From the NCBI GenBank assembly GCA_026417795.1, contig JAOACP010000011.1, forward strand, positions 1-57,792: 57,792 nucleotides of DNA. Reading direction: 5' to 3'. Origin of the DNA: Thermanaerothrix sp. GTDB lineage: Bacteria > Synergistota > Synergistia > Synergistales > Synergistaceae. Every line of letters starts with the position of its first letter. Position 1 is the first letter of the stretch. Below are positions 1-9,253 of this stretch, in pieces. A program made the position numbers and the translations under genes. Below the pieces are notes generated by a model. That model was not told where the DNA came from. It did no database searches and saw nothing but the letters and a program-made list of their open reading frames with translations.

Positions 1-959
1 CTCTTGAGATCAAGATATACAGGGAGGCCAACTTAGACCCCCACGTAATACACCTTGAGGGTTCCCCCCTTGGCGGGGGATTACGCAAGATGCCCAGGAG
101 GTGGAAACAGATATTTAAGTGCCTCCATCAGGCCAGGGATTGTATAGAGAAAGAATCTCCCGATGTTTGCCTGATGTTTGGAGGATATGTGTCCTTCCCA
201 GCCCTTGTGGTATCCAGGATGATGGGGCTGCGCTGCCTTATGCATGAGCAGAACGCGGTGGCCGGGCGGGTTACAAGGCTGGCCGCGTTGCTTAAGGTCC
301 CCGTGGCGTCTGGATGGGAGACTTGCCATCCCCTTAATAGCAAGAACTATAGGTTCGTGGGGGTCCCCATTAGGGGAATGAACAGGATACCTAGGTCTAG
401 CGCTTTAAGCCGCTTGGGACTGTCAATAGATGAAGGGTCAAGGCTGGCCTTGGTTTTGGGGGGCTCCTTGGGCAGCGGCTCCCTTTTCGAGAAGGTTGTG
501 GAAGCCGCCAAAGATGAGTATTTTAATAGATGGAAATTTTTAATTTTAGGCGCGAGCAGCGCCCCACGGGTCTTGGGGAATTGCGTGCTTATGCCCCAAA
601 CTTGGGATATGGAAGCGCTTTACTCTCTGGCGGATGTGGTCATAAGCAGAGGGGGAGCTTCTAGTTTGACTGAGATTAAGTTATGGGGGTTACCTTGTGT
701 TATAATTCCTTGGCGTGAGTCGTCGGCTGGGCATCAGAGTGCCAATGCAGGTGCTTTTTGTAGATCTGCTAGAGGCTTGGTGCTTGATGAGGAGCGGGTC
801 CCTAGAAATCTTGCCAGGGCAGTGGATTCACTCCTGTCCTCTGGGGCTTGCTATCACTACCCTGGGGCGGCTTCTTCCTGTGGGGATTTTTCGGGTGATT
901 TGCCGTCCATGGCGTCTGAGATTTGCCGTAAATTGTGGGAAATGCTGCTTGCCCTCTAA
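1..959 (+). CDS. murG: MurG, lipid II-forming GlcNAc transferase (5' truncated)
   Basis: Peripheral inner-membrane glycosyltransferase that adds GlcNAc from UDP-GlcNAc to lipid I to make lipid II. The reading frame is open from base 3, so the N-terminus, including the glycine-rich G-loop, lies outside the window. Visible family hallmarks are a GGY segment followed by a HEQN motif in the acceptor-binding half, and the C-terminal donor-site block SRGGASSLTE followed by a GLPCVIIP stretch and a GHQ segment. It is followed by murC after a 23-base gap, the usual dcw order (murG-murC-murB). The internal ATG at base 90 is not the real start, because homologous sequence continues upstream of it. Confidence 0.93.
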   Translation, partial: LEIKIYREANLDPHVIHLEGSPLGGGLRKMPRRWKQIFKCLHQARDCIEKESPDVCLMFGGYVSFPALVVSRMMGLRCLMHEQNAVAGRVTRLAALLKVPVASGWETCHPLNSKNYRFVGVPIRGMNRIPRSSALSRLGLSIDEGSRLALVLGGSLGSGSLFEKVVEAAKDEYFNRWKFLILGASSAPRVLGNCVLMPQTWDMEALYSLADVVISRGGASSLTEIKLWGLPCVIIPWRESSAGHQSANAGAFCRSARGLVLDEERVPRNLARAVDSLLSSGACYHYPGAASSCGDFSGDLPSMASEICRKLWEMLLAL

Positions 960-982
960 AAATTGAAAGGAGAGGTATTGCT

Positions 983-2437
983 TTGCTTAAAGTGCCTTCC
1001 GTTGGTCTGGAACGTGGCATGAAGATACATCTCATGGGCATTGGTGGAGCTGGTATGAGCGGCCTTGCTCTGTTGTTGAAGGGTATGGGTTGTCATGTTA
1101 GCGGCTGTGATGCCGCCAAGACCTCCTATAGTAAGAAGCTGGTTCAAGGGGGAGTGGAGGTTCTGATGGGGCATGACGAAGCCCATGTTGGACGTTTTTT
1201 ACCCGATCTTCTGGTTTACACCAGCGCCATAGAGGATTCTCACCCGGAAATAGTTGAAGCCAGGCGGGCGGGTGTTGCGGTAGCGAAGAGGGCGGAAGTG
1301 TTAAGCGCCATCTTTAACTCAAAGCGAGGTGTTGGTGTGGCGGGAACTCATGGGAAAACCACCACCTCGTCGATGTTGGCTTTGATTGCGGAGCTGCATG
1401 GCATTTCCCCTACCGTGGCCATAGGTGGGGAGCTATGTGATATAGGCTGCAATGCCAAGCTAGGTTCCGGAGATGTTATGGTGGCTGAGCTGGACGAGAG
1501 CGATGGTAGTTTTGAACTATTTGAGCCGGAAGTGGCAGTGGTTACCAACGTCGATTGGGACCATGTGGATCATTATGGGTCCGTTGATGACGTTTTGGAC
1601 GCCTTCCTTCGGTTTATAGGCGGGGTAAAGAATGGGGGCACTCTTGTGATATGCGCCGATGACGGGGGTACCCATGAACTGCTTCGGCGCATTGAGTTTG
1701 GTAACAAGGACGTTAAGGTCCTAAAGTATGGTTGGGGTACTGCCTGGGATTGGGGGGCCACCAACGTTTGTCACATAGGCGGAGGAGGGGTAGCCGCCGA
1801 TGTGTATAAAAATGGTGAATTCGTTGGCGAGCTTCGTCTCCGTGTTAGCGGCGAGCATAACGTGCTTAACGCTCTTGGAGCATGTGCTGCGGCGGAGGCG
1901 GTGGGGGTGCCCTTTGGAGCTTCGGCGCGTATTTTGAGCTCATTCAGTGGGGCTAAAAGAAGGTTCCAGAGGGTTGGGTCTTCCGGAGGGGTGGACGTGT
2001 TTGATGATTATGGCCATCACCCAAGGGAGATTCAAGCCACTATAAACGCTGCCCGAGGGGCATTCCCTGGCAGGAGGCTTGTGGTGGTTTTTCAGCCCCA
2101 TCGATACACTAGGACATCTGCCATGTACGCTGACTTTGCCAAGGTGTTGGCTTTGGCCGATAAGGCTCTGGTTCTGCCGATATACCCTGCGGATGAGAAG
2201 CCCATAAGTGGAGTAAGTTCCAGCCTCATAGTGGATAGTTTCCCCGATGGAGCCTCTTCGCCGGTTTTATGCGAATCCTTTGACGCGGCGGTAAGCATGC
2301 TCTCCGATTTTTGCCGTCAAGGGGATGTGGTTTTGACGGTTGGAGCGGGAAATGTTTCTTGCCTTGGCGAGAGGATAGTCAACGCCCTTGGGGAGGCTAA
2401 AAGGCTTGATGATAAGGTGGCTGTTGGATCTAGATAG
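983..2437 (+). CDS. murC: UDP-N-acetylmuramate--L-alanine ligase
   Basis: Cytoplasmic ATP-dependent ligase that adds the first peptide residue (L-Ala) to UDP-MurNAc. Motifs in order: N-terminal Rossmann GIGGAGMSG, Mur-ligase P-loop GTHGKTTT, the ELDESDGSFE stretch, NVDWDHVDHYG, HNVLNALGA, and the C-terminal DDYGHHP and FQPHRYTR blocks typical of MurC. I chose TTG at 983 because AAAGGAGAGG lies 7 bases upstream. The ATG at 1019, immediately before the Rossmann motif, has no SD and is the alternative start. The 484 residues are slightly longer than the usual ~460. The 3' end overlaps murB. Confidence 0.95.
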   Translation: MLKVPSVGLERGMKIHLMGIGGAGMSGLALLLKGMGCHVSGCDAAKTSYSKKLVQGGVEVLMGHDEAHVGRFLPDLLVYTSAIEDSHPEIVEARRAGVAVAKRAEVLSAIFNSKRGVGVAGTHGKTTTSSMLALIAELHGISPTVAIGGELCDIGCNAKLGSGDVMVAELDESDGSFELFEPEVAVVTNVDWDHVDHYGSVDDVLDAFLRFIGGVKNGGTLVICADDGGTHELLRRIEFGNKDVKVLKYGWGTAWDWGATNVCHIGGGGVAADVYKNGEFVGELRLRVSGEHNVLNALGACAAAEAVGVPFGASARILSSFSGAKRRFQRVGSSGGVDVFDDYGHHPREIQATINAARGAFPGRRLVVVFQPHRYTRTSAMYADFAKVLALADKALVLPIYPADEKPISGVSSSLIVDSFPDGASSPVLCESFDAAVSMLSDFCRQGDVVLTVGAGNVSCLGERIVNALGEAKRLDDKVAVGSR

Positions 2438-3344
2438 GAAGGGGCTCTGTGCTGTCAGACCCAAGGAACCATTGAGGTTTTGGAATACCTGGGGTGTAGG
2501 GGGTTGTGCCGAAGCGGTAGTGAGCCCAAGGTCGGAGTCCGCCTTGGGCTGTCTTAGAAAGGTAGCATATGATGAGGGTGTTAGAACGTTTGTGTTAGGC
2601 GAAGGTTCAAACGTACTGATCCCCGACGAAGGGCTTGTGGGGTGGGTGGTGCTCCTTAGGGATGATACTTCTCCACCGCTGGTGTTGTCCTCGTCGGACA
2701 GTGAGGTTGAGGTCCAGGTTTCAGCGGCCCTTCCGCTTCGCAGGTTGTTGAATTGGGCGGTTCGCAGGGGGCTCTCAGGGCTTGAGTTTTCGGTGGGTAT
2801 CCCTGGAACTGTGGGTGGGGCTGTGGCGGGGAACGCCGGCGCCAAGGGAAGGTCAATAGGTGATTTGGTAACCTTCGTAAGAACCGTTGAGGAAGATGGG
2901 AGCGTGAGGGTTTGGGGAGGGGATGAGCTGTCATTCTCCTATCGTAAGTGTGGGCTGTCATCTGGAAGGTCCTGGATTACTTCGGTGGGGTTGAAGCTGC
3001 ATCCCTCGAGCGATGGAGATATAAGACAGAGGCTTAGGCATTTTGCCTCTTTCAGGAAGGGGCAGCCGAAGAACGCAAGGACTGCTGGTTGCGTTTTTAA
3101 AAATCCCCCCGGGGGAAGCGCGGGTATGATGTTAGATGCTGCGGGTTGCAAGGGGCTTAGGGTTGGTGGAGCCATGGTGTCTATGCAACATGCAAATTTC
3201 ATTGAGAACCTTGGAGACGCAACTGCAGGTCATATAATGCGGCTTGTTGATATTTGCAGGGGTAAGGTAATGGAGAAGTTCGAGGTAAGTCTCGAGTTGG
3301 AGGTAAGGTTTTTGGGAGATGGATCGTCGCTGCCCAGGGGATAG
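2409..3344 (+). CDS. murB: UDP-N-acetylenolpyruvoylglucosamine reductase (FAD)
   Basis: FAD/NADPH enzyme that reduces UDP-GlcNAc-enolpyruvate to UDP-MurNAc. Visible signatures are the FAD-binding WNTWGVGG and GEGSNVLIPD, then GLEFSVGIPGTVGGAVAGNAGA, the substrate-binding SYRKC, and the C-terminal FKNPPGGSAG block. The usual serine proton donor in GS(F/V)FKNP (E. coli Ser229) is Cys here (AGCVFKNP). ATG 2409 is preferred, with GGGGAGG 11 bases upstream. TTG codons at 2388 and 2406 are alternatives. The start lies inside the murC 3' end, so translation is probably coupled. Confidence 0.94.
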   Translation: MIRWLLDLDRKGLCAVRPKEPLRFWNTWGVGGCAEAVVSPRSESALGCLRKVAYDEGVRTFVLGEGSNVLIPDEGLVGWVVLLRDDTSPPLVLSSSDSEVEVQVSAALPLRRLLNWAVRRGLSGLEFSVGIPGTVGGAVAGNAGAKGRSIGDLVTFVRTVEEDGSVRVWGGDELSFSYRKCGLSSGRSWITSVGLKLHPSSDGDIRQRLRHFASFRKGQPKNARTAGCVFKNPPGGSAGMMLDAAGCKGLRVGGAMVSMQHANFIENLGDATAGHIMRLVDICRGKVMEKFEVSLELEVRFLGDGSSLPRG

Positions 3345-4149
3345 GAGACTGCGATCTGAGTCTAAGAAGGGGACAAGACCGCTTTGGAGGGCTGTCTTCT
3401 TGGCGCTGGTGATCGGTGTCCTTTGGGGGATTGAGTCCAATATAAACCTGATGCGGGTACTTGGGGTTACGGTGGTTCCTGCAGGTTTGGTCCCGGAAGA
3501 GGCGGCGTGGTCGGTGCTTACTGCTTCGGAACGTCGGTTCTGGCCCCTTGCGGCGTTTCGCAGCGATGAGATCGCGGCAAGACTTGAGGGTAAGGTCCCG
3601 GTGTCCGCTGAGGTGTCCTTATCCAATTGGGGATGGTTAAGATTTCGCGTCTCTCCGTTGCATCCCAGGGCGATGGTAATCTGGAGGGGGAGGGCTTGGC
3701 TGTGGGCCGCTGAAGGCAAGGTGTGGCCTGCGTCGCTGCCGCAAAATGTGGCTGTTAGGGGTATGAGCTATCCCTCGGGTCCTGTGGTCTACTGGGATGC
3801 TTCGATGGACCCCCTTTTCGAAGGTGCATCGCTTAACAGAGATGTCATGCCTTCCGATGCACCTTTGGCTAAGATTATAAGAGTGCTGGATGCGGTAAAA
3901 AGGGCCAGGGTGTCCGATGTAGGTCTTAAGGGACTTAAGGTGTTGCATGGTGATCGGCATCCTCTTGGCGTAGCCATATATGCATCTGGTGATGTGGATA
4001 CTATGAAGGTAATGTTTCCCATAACAGATGAGGGGAGTGCTGAGAAGGTTTTTCGAGTGGTCAAAATCTTGAAGGAAAAAGGTGCCATTTCAGGGGATCG
4101 TGTATTGGTGGATTGCACCTATAAGGATAAAATTATACTCAGAAAATAG
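3319..4149 (+). CDS. ftsQ: FtsQ/DivIB-like division protein
   Basis: Bitopic membrane protein of the divisome, assigned mainly by position between murB and ftsA and by architecture. It has a short basic N-terminus, one hydrophobic segment at about residues 24-42 (WRAVFLALVIGVLWGIES), then ~230 extracytoplasmic residues. The sequence is poorly conserved, as is normal for FtsQ. The C-terminal part (LKVLHGDRHPLGVAIYASGD and onward) has the beta-domain rhythm seen in DivIB/FtsQ. I cannot recognise a POTRA domain by eye. The ATG overlaps the murB end by 26 bases and is preceded by AGGTAAGG. The name is inferential; the fact of a coding gene is solid. Confidence 0.75.
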   Translation: MDRRCPGDRRLRSESKKGTRPLWRAVFLALVIGVLWGIESNINLMRVLGVTVVPAGLVPEEAAWSVLTASERRFWPLAAFRSDEIAARLEGKVPVSAEVSLSNWGWLRFRVSPLHPRAMVIWRGRAWLWAAEGKVWPASLPQNVAVRGMSYPSGPVVYWDASMDPLFEGASLNRDVMPSDAPLAKIIRVLDAVKRARVSDVGLKGLKVLHGDRHPLGVAIYASGDVDTMKVMFPITDEGSAEKVFRVVKILKEKGAISGDRVLVDCTYKDKIILRK

Positions 4150-4204
4150 GTAATGGCCAATATTTTATTAAGAAAAAAATTAAGATTTATCGGGGGGGCT
4201 TCTC

Positions 4205-5548
4205 TTGTTTAAAAGGATATCTACCTCCGCCGCTCATGGCGATCCAGATTTATTGGTGGGCCTTGATTTGGGTACCACCAAGGTGTCTGTTGTAGTTGCT
4301 GAGCGGGAGAGCCGGACGGGAGAGGCTCAGATAATAGGGATAGGCTATGCCCCTTCCAGTGGAATTCGAAAGGGATTGATAGTGAACCTTGATCAAGCCG
4401 TCCGATCGGTTCGAAGCGCCATTTCTGATGCCGAGAACATGGTTGGTCTTGAGCTCAAAGAGGTCACTGTGGCTTTCAGTGGAAGCGATGTTAAGAGCAT
4501 AAGGTCCAAGGGAATGGTTTCGCTGGGCAGAGCCCCGAGACCCGTCATGCAGCTTGATGTGGAGCGGGTTATAGAGGCGGCCCAAACGGAGGTCTCCGTC
4601 CCTCAGAACCAGAGCATCCTTCACGCCATACCGGTGGAGTATTTTCTGGATGGCCATGGGGGCATTGACGACCCCTCTGGGATGACTGGGATGAGATTGG
4701 AGATAGACCTTCAGTCCGTCATAATCCCAACTGCGGTGTTACAGAACGTCCTTAACTGTGTTGAGAGGGCGGGCCTTGAGGTTAACGGCTTGGTTATAAA
4801 GCCTTTAGCTTCGGCGTTGGGCATGCTTTCTAAGGAGGAATCCATGGCGGGGGCCGTGGCTGTGGATGTTGGTGGCGGGACAACCGGAGTTGCGGTTTTC
4901 TCCGATGGCAGGCCTAAGCATCTGGCGGTGATACCCGTTGGTGGGGACCATATCACCAATGACTTGGCGTCGGTGCTGAAGATGCCGCTGAGTAAGGCGG
5001 AGGAGATCAAGAAAGAGGTATCACTTTTTGAAGGCGCTGAGTCCTCCGAGGACGTCCTTGAGTTTGATGTCCGGGGCAGGGGCTACTCTTGCAGAGTGCC
5101 GGATATTGTGGAGGTCATAAGGTGCCGACTGGAGGAACTCTATTCAGTTCTAGTAAAGAGGGAAATATCGGATCTTAGCCCCTCTATGATGTCTGCCGGT
5201 GTGGTGATGTGCGGAGGAGTGGCCAAGACGACCGACATAGATGTGTTGGTTAGCGAGCTCTTGGATATGCCGGCCAGGGTTTCCTTGCCGCTGGATCATG
5301 ACAGGATGCCTCCCAGCAGGAATGGTGTAGAGTTTGTATCTGCTGCTGGAATAATAAGATATATGATAGAGCGAGAGCGCAATCCCTTCCGTTTTATGGA
5401 ACCTCACTTGGACACCATAAGAAGGCAGGGTTATGGGAGGACCATGATGGAGGATCCTCGGCCCAGGGCGACCTCCAGGTCTTCGTCCGGAGGTGGATTG
5501 GGTGATTTCTTGGAAAAGATAAGGAGATATGTGGAGGAGCTTTTCTGA
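4205..5548 (+). CDS. ftsA: Cell division protein FtsA
   Basis: Actin-like ATPase that tethers FtsZ to the inner membrane and recruits later divisome proteins. It shows phosphate-1 motif VGLDLGTTKVSV near residue 18, the FtsA-specific 1C domain (IRKGLIVNLDQAV and onward), phosphate-2 VAVDVGGGTTGVAVF, and the GGVAKTTDID adenosine motif. The last 19 residues (GGLGDFLEKIRRYVEELF) form an amphipathic helix, the membrane-targeting sequence. The start is TTG 4205 with a G7 run 6 bases upstream; GTG 4256 would cut into the ATPase fold. A 55-base AT-rich gap separates it from ftsQ, the first gap larger than 25 bases in the dcw cluster. Confidence 0.95.
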   Translation: MFKRISTSAAHGDPDLLVGLDLGTTKVSVVVAERESRTGEAQIIGIGYAPSSGIRKGLIVNLDQAVRSVRSAISDAENMVGLELKEVTVAFSGSDVKSIRSKGMVSLGRAPRPVMQLDVERVIEAAQTEVSVPQNQSILHAIPVEYFLDGHGGIDDPSGMTGMRLEIDLQSVIIPTAVLQNVLNCVERAGLEVNGLVIKPLASALGMLSKEESMAGAVAVDVGGGTTGVAVFSDGRPKHLAVIPVGGDHITNDLASVLKMPLSKAEEIKKEVSLFEGAESSEDVLEFDVRGRGYSCRVPDIVEVIRCRLEELYSVLVKREISDLSPSMMSAGVVMCGGVAKTTDIDVLVSELLDMPARVSLPLDHDRMPPSRNGVEFVSAAGIIRYMIERERNPFRFMEPHLDTIRRQGYGRTMMEDPRPRATSRSSSGGGLGDFLEKIRRYVEELF

Positions 5549-5618
5549 TTTTTAGGCTGTCCTTTGCCCATTGGGCGCCGAGGTTGGTCATATTGAACGT
5601 TTAGGGGGATTTGCAGTC

Positions 5619-6815
5619 ATGGCAGAGCTTCTTCAAATAGACCGGTCTGGCCGGGCTTACAGGGAAGTTATAAAGGTGGTTGGGGTAGGTGGCGGAGGAA
5701 ACAACGCCTTGAACCACATCATAAGGAGTGGGATCAAAGGGGTTGAGTTCATATCCGCCAACACCGACGTGGCTCATATGGAGTTGTCTGAAGCGGATGT
5801 CAAGATAATTCTAGGTAAGGAGTTGACCCGGGGTCTTGGGGCGGGCGCTAATCCGGAAATAGGCCAGAAAGCTGCGCTTGAGTCCAGGGATGAGATTAGG
5901 GCCGCCATAGAGGGCGCAGATATGGTTTTTATAACCGCTGGTATGGGGGGTGGTACTGGCACTGGGGCATCTCCGGTGATAGCCAATATAGCCAGGGAAA
6001 GTGGAGCTTTAGTGGTGGCGGTGGTGACAAAGCCCTTTATGTTCGAGGGTAAGCGCCGTATAAACCAGGCGCTAGGTGGTATAGAGCGCCTGAAGGAGCA
6101 AGTAGATGCTCTCATCGTTATTCCCAACGACAGGCTTCTTCAGTTAGCTGACAAGAAGACCGCGTTAACCGAAGCTTTTAAGCTGGCGGATGAAGTGCTT
6201 CGTCAGGCGGTTGATGGCGTGACTAGTTTGATATTAAAACCTGGGCTTGTTAACGTGGACTTTGCGGACCTGAAGACGGTCATGAGCAACGCTGGCGCTG
6301 CGATAATGGGCATCGGCGAGGCTCAGGGTGAGAACCGTGCCGCTGTGGCGGCTAGAAACGCCATAAACAGTCCCCTTATGGAGGCCCCCATAAAGGGAGC
6401 CAAGGGGGTCTTGTTTAACGTCATAGGTGGTTCTAGCCTTACTCTTCATGAGGCTGTTGAGGTTTCGGAGGTAATAAGTGAGTTCACCGACGATGATGCT
6501 CAGATAATATGGGGTGCTGTCCTGGAGCCTAGCTTGGAAGATAAGATTCAGGTGGTAGCCATTGCCACCGGCTTCTCTCAAATGGCCCCCCAAGAGCCTA
6601 AGGCCCCAGGATTGGTTGGAGGAGTTAAGCAATTAGGCCAAGCCAAGGGTGTGTGGGTGTCCGATAGGTCCAAGCCAAAGGCTCAACTTGAGGAGACCGA
6701 GGTACGCCCCATTGGGCATTCTTCTGGGGCGGAGGAAGATTTGTTCAGGGGCAGTGGGGTACCAACAGATGATCTTGATCTCCCAGCCTTTAAGCGCAGG
6801 AGGGGACAGCTTTAG
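5619..6815 (+). CDS. ftsZ: Cell division GTPase FtsZ
   Basis: Tubulin-like GTPase that polymerises into the cytokinetic ring. The 398 residues contain the G-box GVGGGGNNA (22-30), tubulin signature GGGTGTG (110-116), T7 catalytic loop NVDFAD (212-217), a variable linker (~325-382), and a C-terminal conserved peptide [10 protein letters not shown] that binds FtsA/MinC-type partners. ATG 5619 has AGGGGGAT 8 bases upstream; an in-frame start at 5571 lacks an SD and adds unconserved residues. A radical SAM gene follows after 24 bases with no terminator between them, so the dcw transcript probably runs on. Confidence 0.97.
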   Translation: MAELLQIDRSGRAYREVIKVVGVGGGGNNALNHIIRSGIKGVEFISANTDVAHMELSEADVKIILGKELTRGLGAGANPEIGQKAALESRDEIRAAIEGADMVFITAGMGGGTGTGASPVIANIARESGALVVAVVTKPFMFEGKRRINQALGGIERLKEQVDALIVIPNDRLLQLADKKTALTEAFKLADEVLRQAVDGVTSLILKPGLVNVDFADLKTVMSNAGAAIMGIGEAQGENRAAVAARNAINSPLMEAPIKGAKGVLFNVIGGSSLTLHEAVEVSEVISEFTDDDAQIIWGAVLEPSLEDKIQVVAIATGFSQMAPQEPKAPGLVGGVKQLGQAKGVWVSDRSKPKAQLEETEVRPIGHSSGAEEDLFRGSGVPTDDLDLPAFKRRRGQL

Positions 6816-6839
6816 CCGATAAGGAAGAGAGGATAGGTT

Positions 6840-8369
6840 TTGGGGAAAACCAGTTCTAAAAGAAGGGCTTCCAAGAACGGAGATCTTGGCTCTACTTGGG
6901 AGAGTTGGTCTCGGTTTCGTGAAGCCGAGGTTTGGACCCAGGAACTTCCAAGGGGAGGAGCTCCCCGATGGGCTTTGTTCTACCCTGGAGAATATGGCCT
7001 TGGAAGCGCCAGCTTGGGGTTTCATCACGTCTATAGAAGATTGCGTAGAACTGGGGTTGGGGTTGAGAGGTTCTTTGTTGGCCCCGGCCCCAGTCATCGT
7101 TCTGTTGATTCAGATGCTCACGTCCGTAATTTTTCAATTGTAACCGCCAGCGTATCCTATGAAAACGAGGTTTTATCGTTTATTAGGTGGCTTGAGGGCT
7201 GTTCAATCCCACCCTTTAGGGATGACAGGAAGGATCCGTTTCTCCCAATTATAGGCGCTGGCGGAGCATTGACGTACATTAATCCCTTTGCGTTATTCCA
7301 AATTTGTGACTTCATCGTCCTTGGCGATGCTGAGGTCTCCTTGCAAGAGGTGGTTCGTGTTCTTCGCACAAGCCCCAACAAGGATGATGCGCTAAGGGAG
7401 CTTGCCTCCCTCCCTTATGTTCTGGTGCCGGCACTGTTCCATCTGTATAGGCCTCAAGGGATAGGAAAGGTTGCGGAGTTATATCCTGAGGATTCTGTAG
7501 GTGCTTGGGTTACTCCAAAGAGCATTTTCGAATCTTCGCTCCTTTTGGAGCTGCAGCGGGGATGCAAAAGAGCCTGTAGGTTCTGCACATTGACCTATTG
7601 TTTTTCGCCCATGCGGCGCCTTTCTCTTGTGGATGCAAAAAGTTTGATCCATGCTATTCAATCTAAAGTCCCGTTTGAACGGGTGGGGTTGATAACGCCA
7701 GAGGCAGGTGACTACCCGGAGATAAAGCCGTTGATAGAGGAAATCCTAGGGTTTGGCAAGGGCATATCCTTTGCCTCTCTTCGCCTGGACTCAATGGACA
7801 GTTTTATGATAAATGCATTAAAATATAGTGGAGGTAAATCTATCACATTAGCCCCCGAGTCTGGTACGTTCAGGCTAAGATCGCTCTGTGGAAAGGTTTT
7901 TACCGATGATATGATATTAGAAAAGGCAGAGATGGCAGCTTCTTTGGGCATATCAAAGGTGAAGTTGTATTTTATGATAGGGCTTCCCAGCGAGACTGAC
8001 GATGACCTGGTGGGGATAGGAGAGCTTTGTGGGGGCATAATATCTAAGACGGGGCTTAGCGTTGCGGCTTCGGTAAACGCCTTTGTTCCTAAACCGTTGA
8101 CCCCGTGGTGGAGGGCGGATTTTATAGATCGAAAGGAATATGACCGAAAGGTATCGCTCATAAAGAAGGTATCTCTTTCCCTGTGTGGCCGTCGGAAACT
8201 GGAGTTTAGGTTTAACGGCCACAAGGATGCTGCCATTGAGAACCGCCTGGCTTGGTCGCTTCCGTGGGACTCGTTAATTCCCCGAGAAGACCTGCACGTA
8301 AGCCCAGATCGAAAGGGTTGCCTTGTGAAGTTGCTTGCCGAGATTGGACTTCTTACCAGTCGCGTTTAG
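6840..8369 (+). CDS. B12-binding-type radical SAM protein, function unknown
   Basis: Predicted [4Fe-4S]/SAM enzyme. The N-terminal ~190 residues resemble the cobalamin-binding-like domain of uncharacterised radical SAM families of the TIGR03960 kind (YPGEYGLGSASLG, then SIVTASVSYENE, GAGGALTYINPFA, CDFIVLGDAE). The radical SAM core follows with CX3CX2C at Cys242, Cys246 and Cys249 (GCKRACRFC). I see no DxHxxG cobalamin motif, so corrinoid binding is uncertain. TTG 6840 follows AAGAGAGGATA. It sits directly between ftsZ and a SPOR-domain gene, which may be meaningful or simple operon packing. The C-terminal ~90 residues are not recognisable. The substrate is unknown. Confidence 0.85.
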   Translation: MGKTSSKRRASKNGDLGSTWESWSRFREAEVWTQELPRGGAPRWALFYPGEYGLGSASLGFHHVYRRLRRTGVGVERFFVGPGPSHRSVDSDAHVRNFSIVTASVSYENEVLSFIRWLEGCSIPPFRDDRKDPFLPIIGAGGALTYINPFALFQICDFIVLGDAEVSLQEVVRVLRTSPNKDDALRELASLPYVLVPALFHLYRPQGIGKVAELYPEDSVGAWVTPKSIFESSLLLELQRGCKRACRFCTLTYCFSPMRRLSLVDAKSLIHAIQSKVPFERVGLITPEAGDYPEIKPLIEEILGFGKGISFASLRLDSMDSFMINALKYSGGKSITLAPESGTFRLRSLCGKVFTDDMILEKAEMAASLGISKVKLYFMIGLPSETDDDLVGIGELCGGIISKTGLSVAASVNAFVPKPLTPWWRADFIDRKEYDRKVSLIKKVSLSLCGRRKLEFRFNGHKDAAIENRLAWSLPWDSLIPREDLHVSPDRKGCLVKLLAEIGLLTSRV

Positions 8370-8401
8370 CCTTTTACCTTGGCATCTGGAGGGATGATGA
8401 G

Positions 8402-9253
8402 GTGGGATACAGACTTACTAGAAATTACAAGAAACGAAATCAAGGCGGATTGGCTACAAAGCTTGTGATGGCCTTTACCGCGGTTGTTGCGCTGGGGATA
8501 CTGCTTGCGGGGGGTAAATACTTCATAACCCAGTGGTTCCCAGACGATAACCATCCTCCCGCTCAAAGCTATGAACAGGATGTACCGCCCCCTGTGGATC
8601 TTAACGGCGACGTCTCTGGGGGCGTTGAAGAAACATCGGAAGGTCTTGGGGCTGAAAATCCAGCTAAGGGGGGCCTTAGCGTGTCAAAGGTCCAGCCTTC
8701 ACGTTCGACATCTTCGACGGTTGACACGGCTCCAAGCACGGTTAAGCCCAAGACTAAGAGCAAGACAAAAACCCCTGTGGTTCAGCTGGCCTCTCCTGTG
8801 GAGGAGACGCCAAAATCTCAAAGCTCATCAGCCAAGGTGCCCAAGGTTTCGCCGGTGGCAAAAACTATCAAAAAAGCCTCCTCTGAGAGTTCACAAGAGG
8901 TTAATCCTAAGAAATCTGAAACCGTAAAGCCCTTGCCACAAAATGGAGGCGGGACTACCCCAGAAAGAACGAACGTTTCAGCCTCGTCCGCTTCCGCTTC
9001 AAAGGAGGCATCTAAGTTTATGGTTCAAGTAGGAGCCTTTTCCTCCCTGGAGGGAGCCAAGGTTCTCATGGAGAGGTTGGGGAAAGATGGGGTGAAAGCC
9101 ACATTGCAGGAGGCCAGTGTGTCGGATAAAAAATTCTTCAGGGTAAGGGTGCCGGTGGACGGAGACCGCTCCAAAGCGGATGAAGAAGCAGCTAGGCTTG
9201 CTAAGATGGGCTATCCTACGCAGGTTGTGCCTCCTAAGGGGGACGCTAAATGA
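8402..9253 (+). CDS. SPOR-domain membrane protein
   Basis: Probable septal peptidoglycan-binding protein of 283 residues. Layout: short basic N-terminus, one membrane segment (about residues 20-38, KLVMAFTAVVALGILLAGG), a long low-complexity Ser/Lys/Pro/Thr linker (about 50-200), then a C-terminal SPOR domain beginning KFMVQVGAFSSLEGAKVL and ending near MGYPTQVV. SPOR domains bind denuded glycan strands at division sites. GTG 8402 follows GGAGGG by 8 bases; an earlier in-frame start at 8252 would lie inside the preceding gene. Its stop overlaps moeA as ATGA. The gene is the last division-related one before the cofactor genes. Confidence 0.88.
   Translation: MGYRLTRNYKKRNQGGLATKLVMAFTAVVALGILLAGGKYFITQWFPDDNHPPAQSYEQDVPPPVDLNGDVSGGVEETSEGLGAENPAKGGLSVSKVQPSRSTSSTVDTAPSTVKPKTKSKTKTPVVQLASPVEETPKSQSSSAKVPKVSPVAKTIKKASSESSQEVNPKKSETVKPLPQNGGGTTPERTNVSASSASASKEASKFMVQVGAFSSLEGAKVLMERLGKDGVKATLQEASVSDKKFFRVRVPVDGDRSKADEEAARLAKMGYPTQVVPPKGDAK

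Noticed and set aside
4150-4204. Promoter directly before ftsA
   Set aside because: AT-rich, with a TTGCAC and TATACT pair only 15 bases apart just upstream; spacing is too short for a supported call.
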